From positions 16,430,001-16,494,000 of the forward strand of contig CM114274.1 in assembly GCA_050084515.1 (NCBI GenBank): DNA of 64,000 nucleotides, written 5' to 3'. The notes beneath the pieces are model-generated. The model saw nothing but the letters and a program-made list of their open reading frames with translations, did not search any database and was not told the DNA's origin. Numbering within the stretch: position 1 is the first letter of the stretch; every line of letters begins with the position of its first letter. The position numbers and the translations under genes are program-made. Positions 1 to 10,980 of the stretch are shown one piece after another. The DNA is from Blasia pusilla (Eukaryota > Marchantiophyta > Marchantiopsida > Blasiales).

Positions 1-869
1 CATGTGTAAAGGATTTTTTTGGACTATTTTCAAACACCAAGCTAAAGGAAGAATGAATAGAAAGTAGATGATAGATTCTAATTATTGGGTAAAGTTGCCG
101 ATGCACTAACGGGAAAACAACATTCTATTGGTGGATTGTATATCTAACTAATAACGTGACACCTCCGTCACTACAAACATAAATACCAATCCTGAGGATA
201 TAACCTATGGATATGGTTGCATTGTTACTTGTCTGGATAAAACTATATCCATAAGTTATATCCACTCGTGAGGAGGAGTGGATATAATTTTGATTGCAAA
301 CCTTAGGATAGTCTCATACACAATCCAAAAATAATTTAATATTTATCCTTTCTTGTAGAATGCTTCATTTCTTTTAGAATGAAAAAACCTATTACTTGTT
401 GTCATTACCTATTCCTTGTATTATGATATAGATTCAAAAAGGATCGGCCTCCCTTTAATTAGTTGTTTTCTTGTTATTTTATAAATTCTTCTTAAAAAAA
501 AAAAGAGGTCATCCTCCAATCTCCTTGTAGGCGTCCTATGGATACTCGTTGATCCATCCTAAAAGACACGATAAATTTTTTATTACTCGAATCCAGTAAA
601 TTCCATTTTCAAGAAGGTAACTATTTTTTTGTTATAAATTTTGCTGAATTTTGTCATTGAGTGAAAATATTGGAAAATTCTCTCATAGTACCTTCTTCGG
701 AGAATTTAGTGTTTTATGTCAAAAAAGGTTTAAACGTGTGAGTGTCAAACTTCATTGGCAAATACAACCAAGTATGGACGAGTGGTGGAGGGTTGCCGTT
801 TGTTTGGTAGACATTAGTTATAGTGGTGTGTCAAAGTTCTAATTCTACTTAGTGAAAATATTGCTACTT
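1..869. other. AT-rich flank with no recognisable gene
   Basis: No open frame here looks like a known family. The stretch near 535-575, read on the minus strand, resembles the start of the C-type LTR (GTGTCTTTTAGGATGGATC), so part of it is probably a decayed LTR. The 63-residue frame at 651-842 has no recognisable motif and I do not call it a gene. Confidence 0.4.
257..286. repeat. Perfect 11-bp inverted repeat (hairpin)
   Basis: TATATCCACTC at 257-267 is the exact reverse complement of GAGTGGATATA at 276-286, with an 8-nt loop. A second overlapping inverted repeat pairs 196-214 with 245-263 with one mismatch. Nothing nearby assigns it a role. Confidence 0.7.
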
Positions 870-1167
870 TACTCACTTTTTGGACTAGATGGTGCCTTGT
901 CAGCTTCAACTACATAAGGTTCTTAAAGTTCCTTATTGAAGGATATCTTAGTGTTGGGGGCGTAGAACCTCAATTGGATGGGGACCATCCATTTGGTGAT
1001 TGCAGGTTGGCCTTGTCGAGGTCAATTGAGTGTTGAACAAGGGGATGGTTTGGGAGACCCTAGGTCTAGGTTTTTTTGGGAGATGGTGTGACATCTGCAA
1101 GGGTACCATCTGGTCCATTTCAGTTTTCCAACTTACATTATGGAGAATATGCCTTTGTTGGACGTGT
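870..1167 (+). pseudogene. Relic of a retroelement cytosine-5 methyltransferase domain
   Basis: Translation near 975-1165 matches the methyltransferase of the larger copies: the catalytic-loop block LVIAGWPCRGQLSV, the following DPRSRFFWEMV block, and IMENMPLL in place of the usual ENV motif. A stop follows FWEMV. The match ends abruptly at 1167, where C-type LTR sequence (TGTCACATCTTTTAGG) begins, so the fragment is an old copy interrupted by an LTR. Non-functional. Confidence 0.7.
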
Positions 1168-1536
1168 CACATCTTTTAGGATAGATCGATGAGTTTTCGT
1201 TGAGCGCCTTTGAGGACATTGGAGGATAATCTTAAGAGATCACGAGTGAATGTGCTAAGGCCTTGGGTAACTTGGTTATTTTACAATAGAATTTTGGAGA
1301 GGGATCAGAGTTAACCACCAACTAGGGGGGTGATTGGATCTCCTTACTAGTGTGTAGGAGACTATAGTGCAATGGGCAACTCCTCCCCTTGCAAAACGTC
1401 ATGTCGGTAGGATGCTCGCTTTTGCCCAAATGTCCCTCCCCCCCTTAACTTGACTCTCACCCTACATGGCCTAACCCGAGGCCTTCATCCACAAATCCAC
1501 ATACATACAATCATCATGCAAGTTCAATATAAGGTT
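1168..1536 (+). repeat. Decayed LTR and polypurine-tract relics
   Basis: 1168-1232 matches the beginning of the C-type LTR. Around 1308-1345, TTAACCACCAACTAGGGGGG followed by TGATTGGATCTCC matches the sequence that ends the internal region of every copy in this window (polypurine tract, then LTR start). No coding sequence seen. Confidence 0.55.
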
Positions 1537-2301
1537 TGTCGTGCGCATACATATCGCTACACAACATACATCGCTGGTCACATCTACACCACACAACACC
1601 GATCTTCCCCACACACGGGTCGATCCACACATGTACAAAAAATCAACTCATACATATACATGGAGATCACTCAACAAAAATAAAGAGTAGTAAAAACGGC
1701 ACACCCGGCCTAAAACTCCACTCTCAATCTACATCGGCATATCGAGCCTCGTCCACCTTGTGCTATCAAGGAATCCGGACGCTAGCACCCTAGTCCTAGC
1801 TCACACACATACAAGGGAGGTGCTCCAACGGCCCAACATGAGAAAGATGGCTTAGGAAAGCCATCTTCCTCTCTTATATAGGTTGGGAAGAGCCAAAAGG
1901 CTCAAACCCCAAAAATAGCCCTTCCCTTGGTAACTTTGACGCACAGGTTACCAGGCAGTGACTGGTCAACAAGTCACCCGGCTGTAAAAGACCTCAACAT
2001 GAAAGTCGTCAGAAACGACGTTCCTGACGCAATGGACCTATCCTCAACCTCATCCGACAATGTGGGACAAAGTTACACTCAAGATAGTCCGTTGGCTCCT
2101 ATGCCCTATCCACGATAGATCTCGACCTATTGGCTACTCAGATGTGACAGCTGTCGTGCGCATACATATCGCTACACAACATACATCGCTGGTCACATCT
2201 ACACCACACAACACCGATCTTCCCCACACACGGGTCGATCCACACATGTAAAAAAATCAACTCATACATATACATGGAGATCACTCAACCGCCCCCCTAG
2301 C
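1537..2301 (-). repeat. Element A 3' end: polypurine tract, X1, Y2, X2
   Basis: On the minus strand: polypurine tract CTAGGGGGGCGG (2289-2301), X1 (2152-2288) ending GCACGACA, a GC spacer, Y2 (1675-2149) starting TGTCACATC, then X2 (1537-1674), a second copy of X. X2 ends exactly at the target duplication. The Y2/X2 junction reads TTTATTTTTG-TTGAGTGATC instead of the expected TTTTTACA end. X plus Y together (about 614 bp) would be the conventional LTR next to the polypurine tract. Confidence 0.8.
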
Positions 2302-2389
2302 TGGCAGTTGGATCCTCCTAATTCCAGATAGAAAATATCACATCTCTCTGACATGACCTACTACCCTATACACATCTCGGACACATCCA

Positions 2390-2525
2390 TCGTCCCGTGG
2401 GAACCACATCAAGAGGGGGGGTCAGACATGACATATGCCACCCTCGAGAACAACCATCACATACCAACATGGTGGCTGCACCCCTCGCAGATCCAAGACA
2501 ACATACACCTCAAGCCTGCAGTACC
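2390..2525 (-). pseudogene. Element A PHD-finger remnant
   Basis: Downstream of the integrase, fragments in different frames match the PHD finger of E: LRCML, then a segment equivalent to CDGCSRGWHM, then TMDVSEMC where E has RWMCPGC. Frameshifts break the Cys4-His-Cys3 ligand set. Confidence 0.55.
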
Positions 2526-4005
2526 ACCGCCTAGCTTGGATCCATCGTGTCCCATCTACGTTCGGAAGATGACATGGCGCACAATTGCGCACATGATCCT
2601 TCCAAACCATACCATCTCGTCCCTCCAACATGAGGACTCCGGTCGGTAATACCTCGCGCACACGTAGGATCGTGCGCCTTGCAGTGACATCTAGCGTCGT
2701 GGGTGCCGCTTGCTGTAAATACACGTAATCTCCAGGATGAAACCTCCTAATCCCTGGACGATAACCTCCTCCACGAATGGTCGCGTACCTCAATGTATCT
2801 CTATGCTGGGCAATAGCTAAGTTCTCAAAGGCCATAGGCATAACTCTACGAAAAACTTCTGCCCTCTGAGAACATGCTTGCACCCACACATCTGGATCAT
2901 CAAGATCTAACACCTCCGCCATGTCACGTCGAATCGCTGCAGGTAAATCTGGCTCTCTCCCAAAGAGCAAAAAGTACGGTGAAAATGACGCCAAGGATGC
3001 CTGCCGACTAAAGCGATAACCCATAGCCAACCATGGCAACTGTAGGTCCCACTCCCTCAACTGTCCCCGCTGCAAGCCATACTTGCGCAATCCTCTCTTC
3101 ACCGTCTGTACCACTCTCTCCGCCAATCCATCCGCCTCAGGATGATCCCTGGACGTGGTGCGGTGATCTATCAACGCCTGATCACACAAGGCCTGAAACT
3201 CTCCCCTGAACTCGGTACCCTGGTCAGTCAACACCTCCGCCGGTGCACCAAAGTGACTAAGCACACGATCTAGAAATGCATAAGCTGTTCCCTCGCTCGC
3301 CTTGTCTGGTAGTGCCACCAACTCTATCCACTTGGAGAAATGCTCCACCATGACCAACACGTACCTATGATGACGCCCTGTCAATGGCAAAGGTCCCGCA
3401 AAGTCTAAACTCCACCGATAACCTAAACCCATAATCGACAAAGGATGTAACTGCGGAGTGGGAGCATTGAAGGATGCTCGCACTCTGTCACATACCATAC
3501 ATCTGGCCACAAACTGCTGTACCCCAGTATGCATGCCGCGCCACCAATACTGAACCTGGAGTAAGCTGTAAGTACGCTTTACTCCGAAATGTCCCAACTC
3601 CTCATGGGCATGTCGCACTACACGTGCTCGCTGGGAAGGATGAGGTACCACTCGTATCCTACCATCTCTCCATACCCGCAAAATGTGAGTCCCCTCCCAC
3701 CTGAACCTCTTGGCTCTCTGTAGGATCCGATCCCGCTCCCTAGCACTCACTGTACTCGCAATGACGCCAGTGCGCAAGAAGTCCACAACCTCCACGTCGT
3801 CATGGATATCACGACCACCTGTCGCCTCCTCACTAACCTCCGGATCCAAAGACTCATCATCCAACCCCACCACTGGAGTCATCACCGTGGGTGACCGCGC
3901 CATAGTCAACCAACAAAGATAGGCGGATGCATGCCAACCGGGCACCATCTCCTCATCACTCTCTCTCGTGCCATCGAGCTCCGTGACGTCTCTCGACTCG
4001 AACAT
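2422..4005 (-). CDS. Element A integrase (527-codon open frame)
   Basis: Best-preserved integrase in the window. It inserts element DNA into the genome. Zinc-binding HHCC: H-E-E-L-G-H, then CMVC about 29 residues later (residues ~130-175). DDE core: first Asp in WSLDFAGPLP, second in VLTDQGTEF, Glu in HPEADGLAERVVQ. The C-terminal part has RFHPGDYVYLQQ (GPY/F-like region) and MVWKDHVRNCAPCHL, found in every copy. The frame starts inside the polyprotein after RNase H, so its ATG is not the true start. After NVDGT the frame leaves the one that encodes the PHD finger in copy E. Confidence 0.88.
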   Translation of the reverse strand: MFESRDVTELDGTRESDEEMVPGWHASAYLCWLTMARSPTVMTPVVGLDDESLDPEVSEEATGGRDIHDDVEVVDFLRTGVIASTVSARERDRILQRAKRFRWEGTHILRVWRDGRIRVVPHPSQRARVVRHAHEELGHFGVKRTYSLLQVQYWWRGMHTGVQQFVARCMVCDRVRASFNAPTPQLHPLSIMGLGYRWSLDFAGPLPLTGRHHRYVLVMVEHFSKWIELVALPDKASEGTAYAFLDRVLSHFGAPAEVLTDQGTEFRGEFQALCDQALIDHRTTSRDHPEADGLAERVVQTVKRGLRKYGLQRGQLREWDLQLPWLAMGYRFSRQASLASFSPYFLLFGREPDLPAAIRRDMAEVLDLDDPDVWVQACSQRAEVFRRVMPMAFENLAIAQHRDTLRYATIRGGGYRPGIRRFHPGDYVYLQQAAPTTLDVTARRTILRVREVLPTGVLMLEGRDGMVWKDHVRNCAPCHLPNVDGTRWIQARRWYCRLEVYVVLDLRGVQPPCWYVMVVLEGGICHV

Positions 4006-4009
4006 GGGT

Positions 4010-5250
4010 TACGACTCAACCCATCCGCATCCTGGTTCAGCCGACTGGCCTATGAACCACCTCAAACTCATACCTGTAGTAATAGAGCCCACATGGCAAG
4101 CTTTCCCGTAAGCTTGTCGGACTCCATCAACCACTTCAACGGTGATGATCGTGATAAGTGTGAAAGGGTTGCCAAATAAATAGCACCTAAAATGTGCCAC
4201 GGCCCACACCGCAGCCAAGCACTCTCCCTCGTAGGAGGAGTCAGCCCGCCTCTACAATGTTGTTCGATCGACTCGCGTAAGCCACAACGAACTCCCTCTC
4301 CTTGTCATCCCTCCGAGTAAGCACCTTGCTCCTAGACCCAACATGCTCCAACCGTATGTAATCGAATGGGCGACCCCTAACCGGTCTCTGTAAAATGGGT
4401 GAGGACGTCAACTTTGTCCTTGAGCTCTTGAAATGCTCGCTCCCGATCATCTCCCCACAACCACACCTGATCAAGTCTCGTCAACAAGGTCAAAGACTTT
4501 GCGATCGCACTAAAACCCTTGACATACCGTCGATAGAAGTTCGCCTTGTCCAAGAAATGCTCGGACTCGACTCACATCTCAGAGGGTGTGGAATCTGCGC
4601 ATAATAGCCTCTACCTTCAAATCGCTGAACGCCTAACCCACTCGGGTATACGGTGTGTCCCAAGTACTCGATCGCTCTGAAAGAATCTGCACTTGCCTGG
4701 ATGTAACTTTAGTCCATGTAATCGCAATCGCCGAAACACCTCCTCCAAGTGTCGCTCATGCTCCTCAACCGTGGAATCAAGATAAGAATATCATCTATGT
4801 AACATCGTACAAAATCCAAGCCAGCCAAAATCCTATCCATCACTCTGAAACTCCGCAGCACGTTCTTCAACCCAAATGGTAAGAACCGCCATCGATACAA
4901 GCAATCTCTCCCGAACCGATCTATCCCCAGAATGGTGTCTTCTCCTATCCTCCAACTGATAGGAAGGCGATGATAGCGAAGACGGAGATCTAAAATCTGA
5001 AGATCTTTGCATGCCCAAGTCCCGACTCATGCTCAATCAAGGCTCGTTCCATATCGAATACCAGAGGGTCGACGAAAGATCGGCGTATCACTAGCCAACT
5101 CAATCCGTATCCGGGACCCTTCAGCGTACCCAAGTCTCTCATCTTGAAGGCAAAACAAGTGACATGCCCTCTCAAAACCTATGAACTCGCCGTCGCTCTC
5201 CTCCTATCAACTTGAGACCTATCACAGGCTCCCAAGTCTCCATCGTGACC
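4010..5250 (-). pseudogene. Element A reverse transcriptase and RNase H, deleted
   Basis: RT copies element RNA into DNA. The segments CFAFKMRDLGTLKGPG (near 5140), YRWRFLPFGLKN (near 4890) and the YIDD active site (near 4775-4795) match the gypsy RT of other copies. Between MERALI and GHAKIF (near 5035) about 70 codons are missing, including the fingers block equivalent to CGDYRPINR. RNase H fragments follow at 4009-4474 (VAHFRCYLFGNPFTLI). Several frameshifts; RT cannot be functional. Confidence 0.75.
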
Positions 5251-5544
5251 TCACTCGAGAGGGCGCGCAACCTCGACTTTGGTTGCTATGTAGCAACCCT
5301 AGCCACCTCCCATAACAACCACTCCACTCGACCTCCTACACCATGCTCCACATCCGAAAAATGAACACATGCTACTCTAGCCGCCGCACTCTCTGCTCGA
5401 ACACGCCCCGGGAAGTCCATGGGTGCCTATCTCTCCTCGTCTCGCCGACCAATGCCTCTCAGACCACTGTAGGCGGTGGTCCAACTTAATGAGCGACGGA
5501 CGGCATGGATGACACTCGCATCCGTCTCTGCTCAGCCATACCTA

Positions 5545-6505
5545 GGTGACTATCCATGTAAGACGATTGAGGTCCATCGCCGCCCTAACACCTGTCTCCG
5601 TGATGCCTCAGTCATCCCTGGCACCGCCGTGGTACCGGTAGTGAACCCCATAGCGCGCTCGCGCTCATCTGCTGTAGGCTCCTCCAATACTCCGGTCACC
5701 TCATCCCAAATCATGCGTGGTCCTCCCTGACGAAAGGCATGGGATGCTGGGAAGCTCACCAACGTAGGTAAGGCTGCCCTCAACTCCCCCACCCTATTGG
5801 CCGTGGCCAACAGTGGTCTATCATCGCGTGTCACCACCTGAGATCGACGCCCTGAGTCCAAAATAGCATCCACCGTGAGATGTGGTGCTCTCTGGACTCC
5901 ACTGTAGGCTCGACTCAATACCTCTGATGGTATCAGGTTCGTCCACCACAATCGTGGATGATGGGCACGTGACCCAACTCTCGCTGCATCTAACAACACA
6001 GCCGGTCCCAACCAAGACCTCACCTAATGTACACTCGTCATCACACGTGCACGAGTATCTCCCAACAACGGCACGTTCTCCAAAATGTACGCTGGAGAAC
6101 ATATCTGACTCTGCTGCAAGTGTCGTACTACTCGCAGCATCTCCCAAAACATCCCTGACCTCGGATCTTGCAATCCAAATCCTCGGCCAACTGATGAATG
6201 ACCCTGACGTGGCCATCCAGCAATCACCAAATGAATGGTGCCAACTCTATCCAGATCCTGCGCCCCCACCAAAGATATGTCGACGGGTAGCGTATCTTTG
6301 GTATCCCCGTCATCGCAGATCATCGACAACAACTCAGGATACCTCTGGACCAATCTCGCCACGTGGCGTAATGATACTCGCGTGGCGGTCTCATCTCTCT
6401 CCACATAAAGGTACTGATGCACCGTATGCCGCGCCTGCAATCTGCGGCCAATCCGGTGCTTATCCCTCCAAAGAGATCTAACACCCTAACACCCTCCTCT
6501 GGGCA
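5545..6505 (-). pseudogene. Element A cytosine-5 DNA methyltransferase, catalytic Cys lost
   Basis: Motif I VRVLDLFGGISTGL (AdoMet binding) near 6470-6505; catalytic loop LVIAGWPRQGHSS near 6195-6225; motif VI YILENVPLL; motif VIII-like VGSRAHHPRLWWTN; C-terminal ERERAMGF block near 5650. The order and the C-terminal RE-MGF block resemble the DNMT3 family. In the Pro-Cys-Gln motif Cys is Arg (codon 6207-6209, CGT for TGT), which should abolish catalysis. At least two frameshifts separate motif I from motif IV. It lies between protease and RT, part of the polyprotein rather than a separate gene. Confidence 0.8.
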
Positions 6506-6929
6506 CTGCCACACAACAGGTGTGATATCTAGTGGGGTCATCGTCTCCACTCCAAGAGCCCGATCGCCACGTGACTCTCGCTGCTCTGGGATAAAAACAT
6601 GACTCCACGCCTGCCTCACAAGGTCGTCGGCACTCCTTTGTAGCTCTCGAGTCGTACCCCATAATGGTGAAGAGGCATCGCTAACATGGGAAGAGACACC
6701 CGCCATGGCCTGTCTCTCCGTGGGACTATCCGCTACTGGGACATCCTCCGCATGTGCATTCCCCTCCAACAACTCTCCTGGCCAGCTAACACTACCTATG
6801 AAAGCCGCCAACGTGGTCACAGACTTGCCACCCGATCGACCACCTCGTCCCGCAAACTGCACGGATAACTGACTCATCCGACCGTGACCTAACCGCCATC
6901 CTGGCCGATAAGCAACGGTCTCCTCCCAG

Positions 6930-7215
6930 AAGTCAAGGATGAATCCTAGGGATATAACACTGTACTCCCCACCAAACATCATCGACTCCGGTGGTGTCGT
7001 AATCGCGCGTGCGCACCATAGCACTATCCGTCGCGATGCTGGCTGGACTCTCACAACAATCTCTGTCGAGTCATATCGAGTGGGTGATACGCCCCAATCG
7101 AGGTCTCAGATCTGGAAGGGACAAGGCTCAATGTCGGCCTTCCAGTAACCCCAACGCTAAACACGCCGCCTTCCCTAACATCAAGGGTTCGCGCCTGAAT
7201 CAAGTAGGGGGCGCG
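6930..7215 (-). pseudogene. Element A aspartic protease (retropepsin-like)
   Basis: The active-site triad reads LLDSGANPLMLG (Asp-Ser-Gly-Ala codons at 7190-7201), a retropepsin D-S/T-G-A motif that would cut the Gag-Pol polyprotein. The flap-side segment SYDVLVGG seen in C1 and E should follow but is partly frameshifted. Catalytic residues are intact; the frame is not continuous with gag or the methyltransferase. Confidence 0.6.
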
Positions 7216-7899
7216 CTGGTGGTGGTATATTGTCCCCGTTGGACTAACCAAGCGAAATACTCACTCGGTTATCCAAAGAACACTACTCAGTGTCACCATC
7301 GCCGCTCTATGGCGGTCGAGTGGCATATCTACCAACCGCCGCCGCATGCCATGACTCGTGGGAAACGCCCCAAGCACCGGCTCGAGGGCAAGTCCACCAC
7401 CTCCTCAACTACCTCGAACAAGAAGCGTCATCTCTCCACGCTCACACAACGTGGCGGCCAACCGAACACCTCACCTGGTCCAACCCCAACGTCGCCAACT
7501 CTAAGGTGGAAAATAGCGAGTCGACTCACTCTAGTGGCCACCTCCAACATCAGAGTCGACATCGACTCCACTCGAGCGGTATAGGAGTTGTCACTCCAAC
7601 TCCTCGTGACGCCGACGTAGGTGCCTCGATCTGAGGCACCGCTGGTCGCCGAGGCACCATCGATGGTGTGTGTAGTGCCTCCGACAATGTGAACGATCGT
7701 GGAACCCTGGCTGCCGCCCATCGGTCCCCTCGGTGGGTCAATCTCAACTCCCCCTCTCGATGGCTCGGTGCCTCTCGCAGCTGACCCGAGTCACCATCAT
7801 TTGCCTCAACTTTGGGCTGCACTACACATGAATCCCATATTGGAGAGATCCTCACCCGGTCGGGTAAGAGGTAGAGGCCGAGTCACACCGGCCGCCGCA

Positions 7900-9358
7900 C
7901 TCTGCGGCCTTCCCTAAGCCGCATCATCGTCATGGCGCAATCCTCCGCTCCAACCGATCGATGCGTGAGAGAATTGCCGGCTCTGGTGCTCCTGCTCCAT
8001 CTCCTCTGGCTGGTGGTGGTCCTCTACCACCACGTCCAGGAAGAACTCCCCGACCTCCTCTAGGACGACCGCCCCCAGGCCCTCGGCCTACCTCTGGACG
8101 TGCCCCTCGGCGAAGGTCAAAACATCTATCCCTAGTGTGACCATATCGTGGGCAATGGTCACACTGGTGCTGTGGGTGGGGCCATCCTCGTGGCTCTCGC
8201 GCAATCGAGGCGCCGATGGTCCTCTCCCATGCATGCCAGGCGTCTCTCGCCTATGGGCCCCTCCACACGTCCAACAAGACCACATCGGTCCCTGCTGGGC
8301 AACATATGTAGGTGCGGGTCGTTGCCTCATAGGCTCACGGTACCCGCCCTGCTCTCTAGGCACACTGGCCCGCTCCCGTGGTACTGGTGCTCGCTGTGGC
8401 ACCGGTGGGGTCACCGCCGCTCGTGGACCCGTCGACTCTCGAGAAAATCCAGCGGTCACTACCTGCTCCTCACTCATGTTGAGCTCAATACGCTCAGACA
8501 ACTCAAAGACCACCTTCAATGTGGGCTTCGCTGTGTGAATCAGCACCGCATCTCGGACTCTCCTCCGTAGTTCTCGGTCCGTAACCCAGACCAATCATAC
8601 CGACCGACCGCACCTCGATCACTCCAAACGTAGGAATGATTAGCCTCCTCATGCGTGTGAATGCCTCTCTCAGACTCTCACCCGATCATCGTTGAAAATC
8701 TTGTAGACTCTTCAGCTTGTCGGTGCGTACGCCCTGGTAGCTCTTCCCCAAATGTCGGAAGAACTCCACTGTGGGGCTGAAGGTGGGTGGCCCTCTACCA
8801 CTGAGAGGTCTCGCCACATTACTGTGTCACTGTCCTCCTCTCCATCTAGTCTCCGGGCTGATGGTGTGGGTCTCTCTCCTCTCACAATCCCATCATATGC
8901 CTCGCGACCACTAGTGGACACATACCCTGGAGCCCAATACATCCTCCAGGCATCGATCTCTATTGAATATAGTGATCGAAACTCCATGTAGTCATCCATC
9001 GGAGGACCCTCCAATCCGGAACAACCCTTTCCATGCCATGAAAGGGTTGAACCGTGTCGGGTCCGTATCTCCGGAAGTCGCACCATGTGTCGAACTCTGG
9101 ATGAAATCATCTAAGTCGATGGTGCCCATCGCACCGAGAAACGAGGCATGCCCGATGGCCCATGTCGTCCATCTCCGCCAAGTACTCTGTCTCTCGCTCG
9201 GTGATCTCGTCACAGGCCGGTGTCGATGATGACGATCCGATCACGGATGGATGTCGCGGGAGCTCCTCATGGTAACCCCTCGGTATCTCACTCCACTCTG
9301 TGTCACACCACTACCACTGCTCGCACTACCCCGTTCTTCCGAACCCTGGAAGAACGCC
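7900..9358 (-). pseudogene. Element A gag (capsid/nucleocapsid), frameshifted
   Basis: Gag packages element RNA. The frame at 8088-8594 carries a first zinc knuckle CWTCGGAHRRE whose last cysteine is lost to a frameshift; the second knuckle (C-x2-C-x4-H-x4-C) lies in another frame near 8110-8175. The upstream part (8712-9213, several frames) matches the gag of B. The start codon is not resolved: the position where B has ATGGCG reads ACGGCG here. Multiple frameshifts make it non-functional as read, unless the sequence contains base-calling errors. Confidence 0.65.
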
Positions 9359-10498
9359 GTGATGACAAACCCCGTCTCACCCGCTCAAGCACTTAGACTC
9401 ACCGAGAGTCTCCCACACGCCTCACTAGCTCACCTATGCTAACGTCAATCCCGTGATGACATACCCGGCCTCACGCACGCTCCACACTCGGGCTCACCAT
9501 GAGCCTCCCAACTGACTCACCTAACCTAGCGACACACTCTCGGGTCATACACGCGACCCTACTCGGCAATCGCCGATATCCACCAACATGCTACACATGA
9601 AAAGAATCTACACTCGTCACCATCATCGCACCCATCTAGCACCGGCTACTACCCGATACCCAAAGACTCTCAATCACACACGACAAGTGCGGGAAAAGGG
9701 ACTCGAATGGGTAACCTGATCACGCCCTCCAACCTGCTGCACCGTCAATATGCACTCCTCCACATGATATGACAATCTCCGCCACATAACACTCCCCTCG
9801 ACCAACACGTTGATCCTCCCGTCAACAGATGCGGACAACCCGTTGGCATCATGCACACTGCCCCTCCAGCGTAAACTCTCGCAACGCCCTATGCGCGCCT
9901 CAAAAACAACATGTCACGCCCGCTGTCCAACTTGTCGATCACTCAGCACGTCGACATCCTCCCTGCCCTTACGTTGCCCATGCGCACTGCGTTCGCCGGA
10001 CCGACCTCGTCCGTCCTACCACGCTTACGATTTGTCCGGCCGCCGTCGGTGCTACCCACGTCGGAAAGGGGAGAAATTTTGGACCATGACCCTATGCGGG
10101 CCTTAACTGCCAGGGGGTGGGGTGCGCGTGTCCACGCGCCCGACCGTCCAGCGCCTGCCGTCCGCCGCCCTGCCCTAAAATTCGCGACCTAACTCTAGCC
10201 GCCTTTTCTTGACAGCCCCCCGGCGGCTGCAAGACCCAAACTTGCCTGTTCCTTCTCTTTCGACGCCTTCACTTGCGTACACCCGACGCCCCACCACACG
10301 CTACACTCGGCTGCTGTCCCCCAACAATCTGCACCAGCAAAATCTGAGAAAAACAGACAGCGCTTCCGCCCACGGCCTTCCGAACAGAAAAATGACACAA
10401 AATGACACACACACGTCTCCAGGGGCTCCCCAACCGAGGCAACTCGCTTGCCTACCTGCAAACAATGAATTCCCACCAGCCCCCTGACATCTTTCTCA
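9359..10498 (-). other. Element A 5' leader
   Basis: Sequence between LTR and gag, without a convincing open frame. It begins TGAGAAAGATGTC directly after the LTR. I could not match a primer-binding site to a tRNA. B has a related leader (23610-24965). Confidence 0.5.
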
Positions 10499-10980
10499 TG
10501 TAAAAATAAAGAGTAGTAAAAACGGCACACCCGGCCTAAAACTCCACTCCTCAATCTACATCGGCATATCGAGCCTCGTCCACCTTGTGCTATCAAGGAA
10601 TCCGGACGCTAGCACCCTAGTCCTAGCTCACACACATACAAGGGAGGTGCTCCAACGGCCCAACATGAGAAAGATGGCTTAGGAAAGCCATCTTCCTCTC
10701 TTATATAGGTTGGGAAGAGCCAAAAGGCTCAAACCCCAAAAATAGCCCTTCCCTTGATAACTCAAGGCGTCTGACAGTTACCAGGGGCGGTGACCTGGTC
10801 AACAAGTCACCGGGTGTAAAGACCTCAACATGAAAGTCGTCGAAACGAGCGTTCTGGACGCAATGGACCTATCCTCAACCTCATCTGACACTGTGGGACA
10901 AAGTTACACTCAAGATAGTCCGCTGGCTCCTACGCCCTATCCACGATAGATCTCGACCTATCGGCTACTCAGATGTGACA
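10499..10980 (-). repeat. Element A 5' LTR (Y segment only)
   Basis: 482 bp, starting TGTCACATCTGAG and ending TTTATTTTTACA on the minus strand. It lacks the ~138-bp X segment that precedes Y at the 3' end. Contains a TATATAAG box and two hairpins. Confidence 0.8.
10673..10730 (-). promoter_or_regulatory. LTR promoter: TATA box between two hairpins
   Basis: TATATA at 10702-10707 gives CCTATATAAGAG on the minus strand. Just upstream in transcription is GAGCC-AAAA-GGCTC (10717-10730). Just downstream is an 8-bp perfect stem with a 4-nt loop (10673-10692), which would sit at the 5' end of the transcript. B's LTR keeps the same arrangement (near 23370-23430), with one stem mismatch. Confidence 0.6.

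Larger units (their letters stand above)
1537..10980 (-). mobile_element. Element A: Ty3/gypsy retrotransposon with methyltransferase domain
   Basis: Bounded by the 4-bp target duplication GGTT (1533-1536 and 10981-10984). Termini read TGTCACATC at the 5' end (right, minus strand) and GCACGACA at the 3' end (left). On the minus strand the order is LTR part Y, leader, gag, protease, cytosine methyltransferase, RT, RNase H, integrase, PHD remnant, polypurine tract, X, Y, X. The two Y copies are very similar outside one indel-rich patch near 10750-10860, so this is a relatively young insertion. RT has lost its fingers region and the methyltransferase has lost its catalytic cysteine, so it is not autonomous. 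Confidence 0.88.

Noticed and set aside
5882-6481. 199-codon plus-strand frame in element A
   Set aside because: Lies antisense to the methyltransferase domain, which is supported by motifs and by the other copies.
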